Shown: positions 27,034 to 38,605, counted from the stretch's first letter. The stretch is 64,000 bases of DNA from Lentisphaerota bacterium (GCA_021413965.1 JAIOPI010000024.1:22596-86595); one strand, 5' to 3'. Numbers and translations: made by a program. The notes: generated from the letters alone by a model not told the origin.

Positions 27034-28784
27034 CCCTCGGGCTTCCACTGGGCGCTCTTCGGCAGATCGCCCGGGATGATCATGCAGGCCTTCATGCGGC
27101 GGTAGAGCGTCGCGCGCCCGATGCCCAGCATGCGCGCCGCTTCGCCACGATTGCCGCCCGCACTCTCCAGCGCACGCAGGATGCGCTCTTTCTCGGTGTC
27201 CGTGCCAGCGTCCCGTCGCGCCTCGAAACGCGACGGCCCCTCGGTCAGTTCGGGAGGTAGGTCCTTGACCCGGATAATCGGCCCCTTGCAGTGAATGGCG
27301 GCAAACGAAATGGCATTCTTCAGCTCGCGCACGTTGCCGGGCCAGCGATAGTCCACAAACGCCCGCATGGCGTCCTGGTCAATCTCGTCAATCTGCTTGC
27401 CGGTCGCGGCGCGGGACTGCTTGAGAAACGTGCTGACCAGCAGCGGAATGTCGTCCGTGCGCACCCGCAGCGGCGGCAGGTTGATGCGCGCGATTCGCAG
27501 GCGGTACAGCAGGTCGAGACGGAAATTGCCGCGCGCCACCTCGTCGTTCAGCGACTTGTTCGTGGCGGCGATGATGCGCACATCGACCTTGCGCGCCTTG
27601 GTCTCGCCAATCCGCATGACTTCCTTCTGCTCCAGCGCGCGCAGGATCCGGGTCTGGGTGTTCATCGGGATGTCCCCGATTTCATCAAGGAAGATCGTGC
27701 CGCCGTCCGCGGCCTCGAAGAAACCCTCCTGGTCCGACGACGCGTCCGTGAAGGCACCCTTCTTGTGCCCGAACAGCTGGCTGTTGATGAGCGAGTCGCT
27801 CAGGCCCGCCGAATTGACGACGATCAGCGGCTTGTCCTTGCGGTGGCTGGAGGCATGAATCGCGCGCGCCACCAGTTCCTTGCCCGTTCCGGTCTCGCCT
27901 TCGATCAGCACGGTGGCGTCCACGGCGGCCACGTCCCGGATGAGCTGAAACACTTCGTGCATGGCATCGCTGGCCCCGATCAACTCATGCAGGCGGGCCT
28001 TGTCTTCCAGCAATTGCCTCAGGTCATACACCTCGGTCACGTCGTAAAGGCAGAGGATGCGCTTGGCGGGCATCCGGGGATCGTCGCGGACATCCAGTTC
28101 AAAGGCGAAGTGACGGCCGCGATGCGTGACGGCGTTGAGGGTAATGCGGCGGCGCTGCCCCAGCGGTGCCTGCAACAACTCGCGCACGCGCAGCTTGTCT
28201 TCCTCGGTGATCGGCAGCACCCGCTCCCACGGCCGCCCCAGCGCCTCCGCCACGGGGCCGCTCAACAACCGCTCGGCGCTCGCGCTCAGGAACTCCAGGT
28301 CGCCCCGCTCGTTGACGATGGCCGTCACAATCTGCAACTGGTTCAGGACCGCCAGCAAGTCGCCCTGGATCTTCCGGATCTCGGCAATCAGGTTGGTCTG
28401 CTGGCGGCGCAGCAGGGAGAGCTCATTTGCATTCTGCTGAATGTCGAACAAGTGGTAGGCCTGGGCCGTCGCGTCGAGCAACAGCACGTAGTCGCCATCG
28501 TCGGACGGAAAGAGGTGCAGGTCTGCGTAGACTTCCGGCATGACCTGCACGAGCGGAAGAAAGACCGCCTCGCCGCTCAGAGGCAGCATGCCCTCAAGGT
28601 AATCCAACTGGTGACCGACGGGCTCATCCGGCGCCAGCGTGCCGATCCCGTAACGTTCATATTCGCCGCCCTGACCGCGAATCGTGCCATCCGCCGCCAC
28701 CTGGACGTACGCCGGGTGCCGGCGATCCACGCACAGGCGGCGCAGTTCGTCGACAATGGGCTGTGGCATGCTCTCATCAATCAC
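27030..28784 (-). CDS. Sigma-54-dependent transcriptional activator with PAS-like sensor region
   Basis: 584 residues from GTG 28784 (GGAG nine bases upstream; ATG 28769 is an alternative). An N-terminal sensor region (about 1-130) and a PAS-like domain (about 130-260) precede the AAA+ core: Walker A G-E-T-G-T-G-K-E at 296-303, the sigma-54 contact loop reading G-A-F-T-D-A (343-348) where the consensus is G-A-F-T-G-A, Walker B G-G-T-I-F-L-D-E-I-G-D, and R-W-P-G-N-V-R-E-L. A Fis-type helix-turn-helix ends the protein (N-R-G-E-A-A-R-M-L-G-I-G-R-A-T-L-Y-R-R). It has no receiver domain, so it probably responds through the PAS region or its GTPase neighbour. It lies 83 bases after the GTPase gene. 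Confidence 0.92.
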   Translation of the reverse strand: MIDESMPQPIVDELRRLCVDRRHPAYVQVAADGTIRGQGGEYERYGIGTLAPDEPVGHQLDYLEGMLPLSGEAVFLPLVQVMPEVYADLHLFPSDDGDYVLLLDATAQAYHLFDIQQNANELSLLRRQQTNLIAEIRKIQGDLLAVLNQLQIVTAIVNERGDLEFLSASAERLLSGPVAEALGRPWERVLPITEEDKLRVRELLQAPLGQRRRITLNAVTHRGRHFAFELDVRDDPRMPAKRILCLYDVTEVYDLRQLLEDKARLHELIGASDAMHEVFQLIRDVAAVDATVLIEGETGTGKELVARAIHASSHRKDKPLIVVNSAGLSDSLINSQLFGHKKGAFTDASSDQEGFFEAADGGTIFLDEIGDIPMNTQTRILRALEQKEVMRIGETKARKVDVRIIAATNKSLNDEVARGNFRLDLLYRLRIARINLPPLRVRTDDIPLLVSTFLKQSRAATGKQIDEIDQDAMRAFVDYRWPGNVRELKNAISFAAIHCKGPIIRVKDLPPELTEGPSRFEARRDAGTDTEKERILRALESAGGNRGEAARMLGIGRATLYRRMKACMIIPGDLPKSAQWKPEG

Positions 28785-28867
28785 GGTGCTGTTCTCCGCA
28801 CGGTAGGCCCCACCCCCGGTCAACGGCGGCGGAGCGGGCACGCGGGCGCTGGTGGACTCGGCCGCGG

Positions 28868-29365
28868 TCAAACGGCAATCAAATCCCGAGCGAGACGCTG
28901 GAAGGCCGCTTCGACGCCCATACCAGTCTTGGCGCTGGTCTTGAGCGTCAGCCAGCCGTCCCGCGTCAGGGACTCGATCGTCTGGTCGTCGATTTCCCAT
29001 TGCCCCTCAAGATCGGATTTGTTCAGCAGCATGATGGCAGGCAGGGGGCCCAGCGCGCTCCGGACGCGACTGGCGATGCTGGTGGCGGCATCCAGGGTTT
29101 CGCGCCGCGTTCCGTCCACCACGAGAATGTAGCCGGATGAACCCCGCAGGTAGCTGGGCGAAATGTCCTGCGTGATATCTTCCCCGTGAATGTCCCAGAT
29201 CAGCAGATCGACCGGCTGGTCCCCGATCTGGACTTCCTTCTTGTCGACCTTGACCCCCACGGTGGTCAGGTACTTCTCGGAAAAGATGCTCCGGACGAAC
29301 TTCTGTACCAGGCTCGTCTTGCCCACGGAAAAGGCGCCCAGCATGCAGATTTTCTTCTTTATCAT
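28868..29365 (-). CDS. Ras-like small GTPase
   Basis: 165 residues, nearly only the G domain. G1 P-loop G10-A-F-S-V-G-K16-T; switch I with T35 in Y-L-T-T-V-G-V; G3 D58-I-H-G61 (Glu62 stands where Ras has the catalytic Gln61); G4 N-K-S-D at 115-118; G5 T-S-A-K. No lipid-anchor motif. Bacterial Ras-like GTPases often act in polarity or envelope signalling, as in MglA and the Rup group, with a partner acting as GAP encoded nearby. The genes next to it here are an OmpA-domain protein and a sigma-54 activator. A 386-base structured spacer lies upstream. Confidence 0.9.
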   Translation of the reverse strand: MIKKKICMLGAFSVGKTSLVQKFVRSIFSEKYLTTVGVKVDKKEVQIGDQPVDLLIWDIHGEDITQDISPSYLRGSSGYILVVDGTRRETLDAATSIASRVRSALGPLPAIMLLNKSDLEGQWEIDDQTIESLTRDGWLTLKTSAKTGMGVEAAFQRLARDLIAV

Positions 29366-29751
29366 GAAGTCGCATCTTGATTCATGCTCCCATGGAAATC
29401 AAGTACTTGCGCGGCCATCACCCCGCGCCGGCGCAGAAAGCAAAAAGCCAGGAGTCGCGATCGACCACCTGGCTTCCTGCTTTCCCTCGGCCGTCAACCA
29501 GTAAGGTTTCATTGGTAGCCCCGTCAGTACGTAGCTGACGTGGGTCCTCTCATACCAAACCGGTATCGGTCAGCAACTTATCGATATAGCACAGCACGTG
29601 CCAAACCGTGCGGGCGGCGTCGCGCGAGCCAGCCGGTTCGACGCAACCACCTGCTTGTGGGGTGTTTACAAGTGAAGCCCGCGTCGAGTAGATGGGGGCG
29701 GCCGCAGGCTTGTCTCACCCCATGGCCGAAACGTCTCAAAGCGGCGAGACG
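29366..29751 (-). other. 386-base structured intergenic region upstream of the GTPase gene
   Basis: No ORF of note. It contains several inverted repeats: GAAAGCA/TGCTTTC enclosing AAGCCAGG/CCTGGCTT (29436..29484), CGTCAG-7-CTGACG (29522..29540), and ATACC-AAACC-GGTAT (29552..29566). It could be the terminator of the OmpA gene plus the leader of the GTPase gene, or a cis-regulatory RNA. I cannot match it to a known riboswitch. Confidence 0.5.
29438..29475 (-). terminator. Probable rho-independent terminator or attenuator hairpin
   Basis: On the minus strand AAGCCAGG, a 15-base loop and CCTGGCTT, running straight into TTTTTGCTTT. It lies downstream of the OmpA gene and 70 bases upstream of the GTPase start. 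Confidence 0.5.
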
Positions 29752-31893
29752 TCAGGGGGCGGAGAGCATGACTTTAAGCGCGACCAGGCGATTCTTGGCC
29801 TCGCGCGCGCCGTCACCGGCGACCGGCGGCTGAGCGGATCCCATGCCGCGCTTCGTGAAGAGGCTCATGTCCATCCCGCGGAAACGCAGATTCTCGTAGA
29901 AGCCGCTGGCCAGGTCGAGGCTGTCGGTCGCATCGCGCTGGGGGTCGCCGCTGGCGTCGGTGTAACCGCGAATTTCAATGGTGAACGCCTGATTCCGGCG
30001 CTGGGCGATTTGCTGCAGGCGTGTGACATTCGTCGTCAAGGTTTCCAGGCGACCGCCCTGCCCCGGCCAAAGGTCGGGCGCGCCCACCAGGAAACGGAAG
30101 GCCTCGCCCTCGATCCGGCCCTGTACGGCGCGCAGTTCTTCCAGATCCTCATCCACCAGGGCGCCCGTGTTCAGACTGCGGATGCCGGCCACGCTGGGCG
30201 CCAGCGCCTGAGCGCGGTCGATCCACTTGAAGGGCGCGTGCCCCTCGGCAAACAGCACGCCATCCCGCAGGTCGAGCGTGACGCCGGAGGGCGGTGCCAG
30301 CACCTGGCGGGCGCGCTCCAGCACGAGCGAGGGGTGCAGCGCCTGGTAGGGTTCCCAGCGTGCATCCACATCCCCCGCCGACAGGCCAAACGAGTCCATC
30401 AGGCCCGCGGGCTCGCGCGCCAGCGGATCGCGCAAACCTGTCACAAAGAAGCGCCCGTTGCGGCGCCCGGATTTGAGCACAACCAGCCCCGGTTCTCGCT
30501 CCAGACGCTGGACGTAGCCCTCCCACCGGCGATAGTCACCCGCGTCCGTGCTGACCAGTCCGTCCACCTGGTATCCGGATAACCCGGTCAGCGTGCGCAT
30601 GCGGATGATGGCGCTGTCGATCCACTCCTGCGGCGCCGCCCCGCGCAGGATCAGCATCCCGTTGTCCATCTCGACGGATATGGAGTCCGGCGGCTTGAGC
30701 AACTCGCGAATGCGCGGCAGCGTCAGGATCTCCCGCATGGACTGGTACGGCAGCCACCGGCTGTCCACCTCGCCCACGAACAGGCCGTGCTCCGACAGCT
30801 TGGAAGCCGGGTCGGGCGCCCGTGGATCCCGCAAGCCCTGGATGAAGAAGCGTCCGTCATGCCGGCCTTCGCGCAGCACGACGAGGCCGGACTCGTTGCC
30901 CAGATCCCTGACATAGGCGCGCCACTGGCGATGCTCCCGCAGGTTCAGCCCCCCCCACACGGCCAGCAGCAGGGGGAGCACCAGCGCCACCAGCACCGTC
31001 TGTGGCAGGATGCGCGCCTGATCCGTGTTCACGAGCGCATACAGGCACGACTCGAGGAACGCGCTGCTCTCGTCAAACACCGCGGTTTCGCCGCTGAAGG
31101 TTTCCAACTCGTGGCCGAACTGGCCGTGGATGCGGTCGAGCGCTGTGCGAAAGCGATCGCGCAGATCCTCCGGCGTCTCGCCGCGCAGCACCCCCGCCAG
31201 CGCCGCGTACTTGCCCTGCTCGATCAGAATCGTCAAGTCGCCGACGCGAATCGTCTCCAACTGCTCTTCCTTGGTGACGCTGAACGAATCGTGAATGAAG
31301 TCGCCGATGGCCGTCAGCATGCCGGAGACGATGTCCCAGTCGCGCGAGGCGTCCATTTCGCTTTGCGCCTGCTGCAGCAGGATGCCGGTCTCCCGATGGA
31401 TCAGGAACACCTGCTTGACCGGCAGGCTGTGGGTGTGCTCGAGGAACACCTGGTGGAACGTCTTGCCCTGGCGGCGCGCCTCCCAGCGCCAGCGCAGCCC
31501 GGTCACGGAAACGTACCGCAGCATGAAGCGGTTGAGCGCGAGAAACGAGCGCCGGATCGAGGCCCAGATGGCTCCACGCAACGCCGCGCCGATGGCCGGT
31601 GCCAGCGCGGCCGAGAGGCCGCTGCCGACGCGCCGCCCGCTGATGGCCATGGCCCGCTCGACGGCCGGAGCCATCGCCTCGGCCAGGCCGCCGCCCTGCG
31701 AGCTGAGGGAAACGGCCCGCGGCAAAACACGGCTCAGCCGCCGCGCCTCTTCGTCCAGCGCGGCCAGGCGCTCGCGCAGCCGGCGCGCACTGGGGGACTC
31801 CGCTTCCGCCGGCGCATCCACCAGGCCGGCGCGGCGGGCGGCGGCGGGCCGCACCGGGCTTTCCGCGGCCATCATTTCGGTTTGCGCCGTCAT
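29752..31893 (-). CDS. Membrane-anchored OmpA-domain protein with two internal repeats
   Basis: 713 residues. A 290-residue N-terminal, probably cytoplasmic part (Ala/Arg-rich helices, then a domain with V-F-L-I-H-R-E-T-G-I-L-L, a Roadblock-like or sensor-like signature) leads to one transmembrane helix (about 293-313). Outside follow two homologous repeats of about 110 residues (about 316-425 and 450-563), each with G-L-V-V-L...R-F-F-x-x-G-L-R-D-P...D-x-R-W-x-P-Y-Q and ending W-I-D, then an OmpA C-terminal peptidoglycan-binding domain (about 575-713: I-E-I-R-G-Y-T-D-A-S-G-D and N-R-L-V-A-L). It likely links peptidoglycan to a cytoplasmic partner, perhaps the adjacent GTPase; that link is inference. 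Confidence 0.75.
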   Translation of the reverse strand: MTAQTEMMAAESPVRPAAARRAGLVDAPAEAESPSARRLRERLAALDEEARRLSRVLPRAVSLSSQGGGLAEAMAPAVERAMAISGRRVGSGLSAALAPAIGAALRGAIWASIRRSFLALNRFMLRYVSVTGLRWRWEARRQGKTFHQVFLEHTHSLPVKQVFLIHRETGILLQQAQSEMDASRDWDIVSGMLTAIGDFIHDSFSVTKEEQLETIRVGDLTILIEQGKYAALAGVLRGETPEDLRDRFRTALDRIHGQFGHELETFSGETAVFDESSAFLESCLYALVNTDQARILPQTVLVALVLPLLLAVWGGLNLREHRQWRAYVRDLGNESGLVVLREGRHDGRFFIQGLRDPRAPDPASKLSEHGLFVGEVDSRWLPYQSMREILTLPRIRELLKPPDSISVEMDNGMLILRGAAPQEWIDSAIIRMRTLTGLSGYQVDGLVSTDAGDYRRWEGYVQRLEREPGLVVLKSGRRNGRFFVTGLRDPLAREPAGLMDSFGLSAGDVDARWEPYQALHPSLVLERARQVLAPPSGVTLDLRDGVLFAEGHAPFKWIDRAQALAPSVAGIRSLNTGALVDEDLEELRAVQGRIEGEAFRFLVGAPDLWPGQGGRLETLTTNVTRLQQIAQRRNQAFTIEIRGYTDASGDPQRDATDSLDLASGFYENLRFRGMDMSLFTKRGMGSAQPPVAGDGAREAKNRLVALKVMLSAP

Positions 31894-32336
31894 CCTGTGT
31901 ACCGCCTCATCGTTCCAGATGCCCGCCGCTGACCGCGGCCGCGGCTCAACTCCATTCGCCTAGTCTAGCCGGGGACTAGACGATCCGATCACATTCCGCC
32001 CGGGAACGCATGGCGAACGTCTGCGCGGCAACGCCAGACGGTCCCCGACATATTCCCGGTCCTTTGCATTCTAGGCAAAATGCCCCCCCTTGGAAGCTAT
32101 TTTATAACCCACTCCCCCCGCGGCACCGGGGCACACGGCGCCCACCGTCCCCACCGCTCGCAATGGCCCCCCTGAACGCCGCGCCGCCACGGTGGCGCGC
32201 AAGGACCGGTGATGCCGCGGCAACAGGCGCGGATCACGCATTCGGATTACGGGGTTGTACCCTGCCGCCCCGGCCACTAGAATGCGCCGAAATTCCCATG
32301 TGGGACGAATGGATGTCGGGTGAGGGAGGGTTCACG
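31894..32336. other. 443-base divergent intergenic region (OmpA gene / acnA)
   Basis: Contains a palindrome CTAGTC-TAGCCGGG-GACTAG at about 31962..31981 and the acnA promoter at 32255..32283. A reading frame in phase with aconitase extends back to 32010 but lies before the promoter and shows no coding similarity. Confidence 0.5.
32255..32283 (+). promoter_or_regulatory. Predicted promoter of acnA
   Basis: TTGTAC (32255..32260), exactly 17 bases, TAGAAT (32278..32283). Transcription would begin near 32290, which rules out start codons before 32298. Confidence 0.55.
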
Positions 32337-35036
<2,700 letters not shown>

Positions 35037-35068
35037 TACCGACACGGGGAAGTCACAGCGCATTCGAT

Positions 35069-35098
35069 TGGCCACAAAGAAGCACAGAAGGCGCAAAA
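35069..35098 (+). repeat. Left inverted repeat flanking the GxxExxY gene
   Basis: The 30 bases here match the reverse complement of 35559..35588 at 25 positions; core G-GCCACAAAG and GCACAGAAGG. Confidence 0.75.
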
Positions 35099-35152
35099 GG
35101 GCCGGCGAGAAGCCCCGGATCGTAGTCGGACAGACGGGAGAATGGCACCGGC

Positions 35153-35524
35153 ATGGATGAGGGCATCAAGCGGCTGTGTGACGTCATCCGGGAGACGAGC
35201 TTCTCGATTCACCGCTATCATCGCCATGGTCACAGCGAAAGGATTTACGAGAACGCGCTCGCACACCGCCTTCACGCACAGGATATCCGTGTCGCTCAAC
35301 AGCACCCCGTGTCGGTATATGATGAAGATGGCTTCCTCTTGGGTGATCTCGTAATCGACTTGCTCGTTGACGAACGCCTTATTGTGGAGTTGAAGGCTTG
35401 CAAGGGTCTTGCCGATGAGCACGTCGCGCAACTTCTAGGCTACTTGCGCGCAACCCGTATTCGACACGGCATTCTGGTGAATTTTGGGGCCGAAAAACTC
35501 GAAATCAGGAAGTATATTCTGTAG
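35153..35524 (+). CDS. GxxExxY family protein
   Basis: 123 residues. The naming motif is present as G-H-S-E-R-I-Y near residue 26, followed by V-S-V-Y-D-E-D-G, then G-D-L-V-I-D-L-L-V-D-E-R-L-I-V-E-L-K-A, which has the D...E-x-K arrangement of PD-(D/E)xK nuclease folds, and a Q-L-L-G-Y-L-R segment. The family is small, widespread and often multicopy, with no established function. A nuclease role is inference from the fold motif. Its flanks are inverted repeats (35069..35098 and 35559..35588), and a hairpin GCCTGTC/GACAGGC (35529..35549) follows the stop. Confidence 0.88.
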   Translation: MDEGIKRLCDVIRETSFSIHRYHRHGHSERIYENALAHRLHAQDIRVAQQHPVSVYDEDGFLLGDLVIDLLVDERLIVELKACKGLADEHVAQLLGYLRATRIRHGILVNFGAEKLEIRKYIL

Positions 35525-35528
35525 GGGA

Positions 35529-35549
35529 GCCTGTCAGCCGCCGACAGGC
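35529..35549 (+). terminator. Hairpin directly after the GxxExxY stop codon
   Basis: GCCTGTC-AGCCGCC-GACAGGC, perfect 7-base arms. No T-run follows, so termination is uncertain; it may be part of the repeat unit. Confidence 0.35.
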
Positions 35550-35558
35550 GCACCCCCG

Positions 35559-35600
35559 TCTGTGCCTTCTGTGCCTTTTTGTGGCTAACTCCTAAAGGAG
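35559..35600 (+). repeat. Right inverted repeat flanking the GxxExxY gene, reaching the fumC Shine-Dalgarno
   Basis: Core TGTGCCTTCTGTGCC and TTTTTGTGGCTAACTCC, running into AAAGGAG of fumC. A very similar sequence with the same ending occurs at 39615..39661 before leuA. Confidence 0.75.
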
Positions 35601-35608
35601 ACAACGAG

Positions 35609-36997
35609 ATGATGCGTAAGGAAAAGGATGCGTTGGGTGAGGTGCTGGTGCCGGAGGATAAGTACTACGGGGCTCAGACGCAGCGCGCGTGCGGGAACTT
35701 CAACGTCGGCCGCGAACGCTTTCCCGTCGAGTTCATCCGCGCGCACGCGCTGGTGAAGAAAGCCGCCGCCATCGTCAACACCCGGCAGGGACTGCTGCCC
35801 GCGAACGTCAGCACGGCCATCCAGCAGGCCGCGGACGAAGTCATCGCCGGCAAGTTCGACGATCACTTCCCCCTGCCCATCTGGCAGAGCGGCAGCGGCA
35901 CGCAAACCAACATGAACGTCAACGAGGTCATCGGCAACCGCGCCAACGAGCTGCTCGGCGGCAAGCGCGGCGAGAAGAAGCCGGTCCACCCCAACGATCA
36001 CGTCAACATGTCGCAGTCCACCAACGACACCGTGCCCGGCTCGATCCACATCGCCGCCACGATTGCCATTTCCGACAAGCTCTTCCCCGGCCTCGACCGC
36101 CTCGCATCCGCCTTTCAGTCAAAGGCGGCAGCCTTTGACTCCATCATCAAGATCGGCCGCACGCACCTGCAGGATGCCACGCCCCTGACGCTCGGCCAGG
36201 AGTTCTCCGGCTATGCCGCGCAGTTGCGCCTGGCCAGGGCCGGCATCGCGGCCGTGCTGCCGCAACTCGCCGAGCTTCCCATCGGCGGCACCGCCGTCGG
36301 CACCGGGCTCAACACCAAGGCCGGCTACGACCAGCTGATGGCGGAGGAAGTCAGCCGCCTGACCGGACACGCCTTCCGGGTGGCCGACAACAAGTTCGCC
36401 GCCATGGGCGCCAACGACGCCGTCGTGGCCACCTCCGGCGCACTCAAGACGCTGGCGGCGGCCATGATGAAGATCGCCAACGACATCCGCTGGCTCGCCA
36501 GCGGACCGCGCAGCGGCCTGGGCGAAATCACGACGCCGGCCAATGAACCCGGCAGTTCCATCATGCCTGGAAAAGTGAATCCGACGCAGTGCGAAATGGT
36601 CACCATGATCGTCTGCCAGGTCTTCGGCAACGACACCGCCATCGGCCTGGCCGGCACGCAGGGCAACTTCGAACTCAACGTCTACAAGCCGCTCTTCGCC
36701 GCCGCGATTCTCCAGTCGATCAACCTGCTTGGCGATGCCTGCGCGTCATTCGCCGAACATTGCGTAGAAGGCATCACGGCCAACGCGGCTCGCATCCAGG
36801 AACTGGTCGATCGATCGCTGATGCTCGTGACCAGCCTCAATCGCCACATCGGGTACGACAAGGCCGCCGAGATTGCGCTCAAGGGCTGGCGCGAGGGCCT
36901 GACCCTCAAGCAGGCCGCGCTGGGATTGGGCTACGTGACCGAAGCGCAGTTCAACGACTGGGTCCGCCCCGAGAAAATGCTCGGCCCCACGCCGTGA
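35609..36997 (+). CDS. fumC: Class II fumarate hydratase
   Basis: 462 residues from ATG 35609, AAAGGAG eight bases upstream. The fumarase/aspartase signature [15 protein letters not shown] lies at about residue 314-328, and [15 protein letters not shown] and [15 protein letters not shown] are typical of FumC rather than aspartase. It is the oxygen-stable, iron-free enzyme interconverting fumarate and malate. Its ribosome-binding site is part of, or directly adjoins, the right-hand repeat of the GxxExxY unit, so translation or mRNA stability might be influenced by that insertion. Confidence 0.96.
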   Translation: MMRKEKDALGEVLVPEDKYYGAQTQRACGNFNVGRERFPVEFIRAHALVKKAAAIVNTRQGLLPANVSTAIQQAADEVIAGKFDDHFPLPIWQSGSGTQTNMNVNEVIGNRANELLGGKRGEKKPVHPNDHVNMSQSTNDTVPGSIHIAATIAISDKLFPGLDRLASAFQSKAAAFDSIIKIGRTHLQDATPLTLGQEFSGYAAQLRLARAGIAAVLPQLAELPIGGTAVGTGLNTKAGYDQLMAEEVSRLTGHAFRVADNKFAAMGANDAVVATSGALKTLAAAMMKIANDIRWLASGPRSGLGEITTPANEPGSSIMPGKVNPTQCEMVTMIVCQVFGNDTAIGLAGTQGNFELNVYKPLFAAAILQSINLLGDACASFAEHCVEGITANAARIQELVDRSLMLVTSLNRHIGYDKAAEIALKGWREGLTLKQAALGLGYVTEAQFNDWVRPEKMLGPTP

Positions 36998-37060
36998 GGC
37001 CAGGCACGGCATCGTGTGAAAGGGTGTTGCCGCGGATCGGAAACCGGACGGGACAGCCGC

Positions 37061-38551
37061 ATGCCTGACCACGCGGACATCGTCCTGGCCACGCGCAACG
37101 CGAGCTACCATCATACCTCGCTGGGGCTGCGCTGCCTGCTGGCCAACCTGGGCCCGCTGCGCGAACGCGCCGCACTCCTCGAATGCGGGCCGGATACGCC
37201 GCCGGATCAGATGGCCGCGGAAATCGCCGCGTACGCACCGCGCATCGTGGGCCTCGGCGTCTATATCTGGAATGCGGCCGCGATGGCCACGCTCGTGCGG
37301 CAACTGCGGACGCTGTGCCCGGGGGCCGTGCTGGTCCTCGGCGGCCCGGAACTCGCCTACGACGTGGACACGCATCCGCTGGCGCCACTCGCGGATTACC
37401 TGATCAGCGGCGAGGGAGAACGGGCCTTCCGCGATCTTTGCGCCACCCTGCTTGGCAACGGGCGCCCCGTCGATCGGCGGCAGACGTCGCCGCGCCTGGA
37501 CCTTGCCACGCTCGTCCGGCCGGATGATGCCTATACCGCCACCGATGACCTGTCCAGGCGCGTCGTGTACGTCGAAACGTCGCGCGGCTGCCCCTTCGGC
37601 TGCGAGTACTGCCTGTCCTCGCGCGACCGGCAGGTGCGCGCCTATCCCCTGCCCGCCACGGTGGCCGGCATCGACGCCCTGCTGGCGCGCGGGGCGCACG
37701 TCCTCAAGTTCGTCGACCGCACCTTCAACCTCGACATCCCGCGTGCCATCGCGATTCTGGACTTTCTGCGGGCGCGCGCCACGGAGGGCCGCGCCTTCCA
37801 GTTCGAGATGGTCCCCACTCGCTTCCCGCCGGAATTGCGCGCCGCCATCCGCGCCTTCCCGCCCGGATCCCTGCGCCTGGAGATCGGCATCCAAAGCATG
37901 GACCCGGCTGTCAACGCCCGCGTCGGGAGACCCATGGACGCCGCCGCAGTGGAAGACACCCTCGCGTTCCTGCAGCACGAGACCGGCGCCGTCGTCCACG
38001 CCGACCTGATCGCCGGACTGCCAGGCGAAACGCTGGCCGGGCTGGCCACCAGCTTCAACCGCGTGCTGCACTACCGCCCGCGCGAGCTCCAGCTTGGGCT
38101 GCTCAAGCATCTGCGCGGCACCCCGCTCGCACGCCACGCGCCCGAGTGGGCCATGCGGTTCAATCCGGAGCCGCCCTACGAGCTGCGCGACAGCCGCCAC
38201 CTGGGCGCCGCGGACATCGGACGCCTGCAAAGCTTCGCCTACCTGTGGGAGCGCCTCTACAACCGGCACGGCTTCACGCGCAGCCTGCCGCTGCTGTGGG
38301 AGCAATCCGCCAGCGCTTTCGACGCGTTCCTGTCATGGACGGACGCCGTGCGGCGGCGGGAGGGACGCACGCACAGCCTGCCCCTCGACAGCCTGGTGAA
38401 CAACCTGTTCTGGTATCTGACGGGAACGGACGGCCCGCCGCTCGCGCCCGAGCGCGTGGCCGCCGCCCTGTGGGCTGACTACGATGCGCCCGGACGCGCC
38501 GCCCCGCCATGGCCGCTGCGGCCGTTCCTGAACATGAGCCGGCAGGACTAG
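37061..38551 (+). CDS. B12-binding-domain radical SAM protein (DUF4080 type)
   Basis: 496 residues from ATG 37061. The N-terminal 140 residues form a cobalamin-binding-like Rossmann domain (V-L-V-L-G-G-P-E-L, I-S-G-E-G-E) that lacks an evident D-x-H-x-x-G. The radical SAM domain follows, with the cluster motif C-P-F-G-C-E-Y-C near residue 180 and Q-S-M-D-P-A-V-N / D-L-I-A-G-L-P-G-E-T further on. The C-terminal DUF4080-like region follows. It is an anaerobic-type radical enzyme of unknown substrate. It starts 63 bases after fumC. Confidence 0.85.
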   Translation: MPDHADIVLATRNASYHHTSLGLRCLLANLGPLRERAALLECGPDTPPDQMAAEIAAYAPRIVGLGVYIWNAAAMATLVRQLRTLCPGAVLVLGGPELAYDVDTHPLAPLADYLISGEGERAFRDLCATLLGNGRPVDRRQTSPRLDLATLVRPDDAYTATDDLSRRVVYVETSRGCPFGCEYCLSSRDRQVRAYPLPATVAGIDALLARGAHVLKFVDRTFNLDIPRAIAILDFLRARATEGRAFQFEMVPTRFPPELRAAIRAFPPGSLRLEIGIQSMDPAVNARVGRPMDAAAVEDTLAFLQHETGAVVHADLIAGLPGETLAGLATSFNRVLHYRPRELQLGLLKHLRGTPLARHAPEWAMRFNPEPPYELRDSRHLGAADIGRLQSFAYLWERLYNRHGFTRSLPLLWEQSASAFDAFLSWTDAVRRREGRTHSLPLDSLVNNLFWYLTGTDGPPLAPERVAAALWADYDAPGRAAPPWPLRPFLNMSRQD

Positions 38552-38605
38552 GCACAGGCGCCGCCCCACCCGCGGCCGCGCACGCACCATGCCAGCCCGC
38601 AGGCC

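Noticed and set aside
29366..29751. c-di-GMP, c-di-AMP or Mn riboswitch upstream of the GTPase gene
   Set aside because: Some short similarities (GGGGCTACC, GTCAGCTA) but the required conserved core blocks are missing on both strands.
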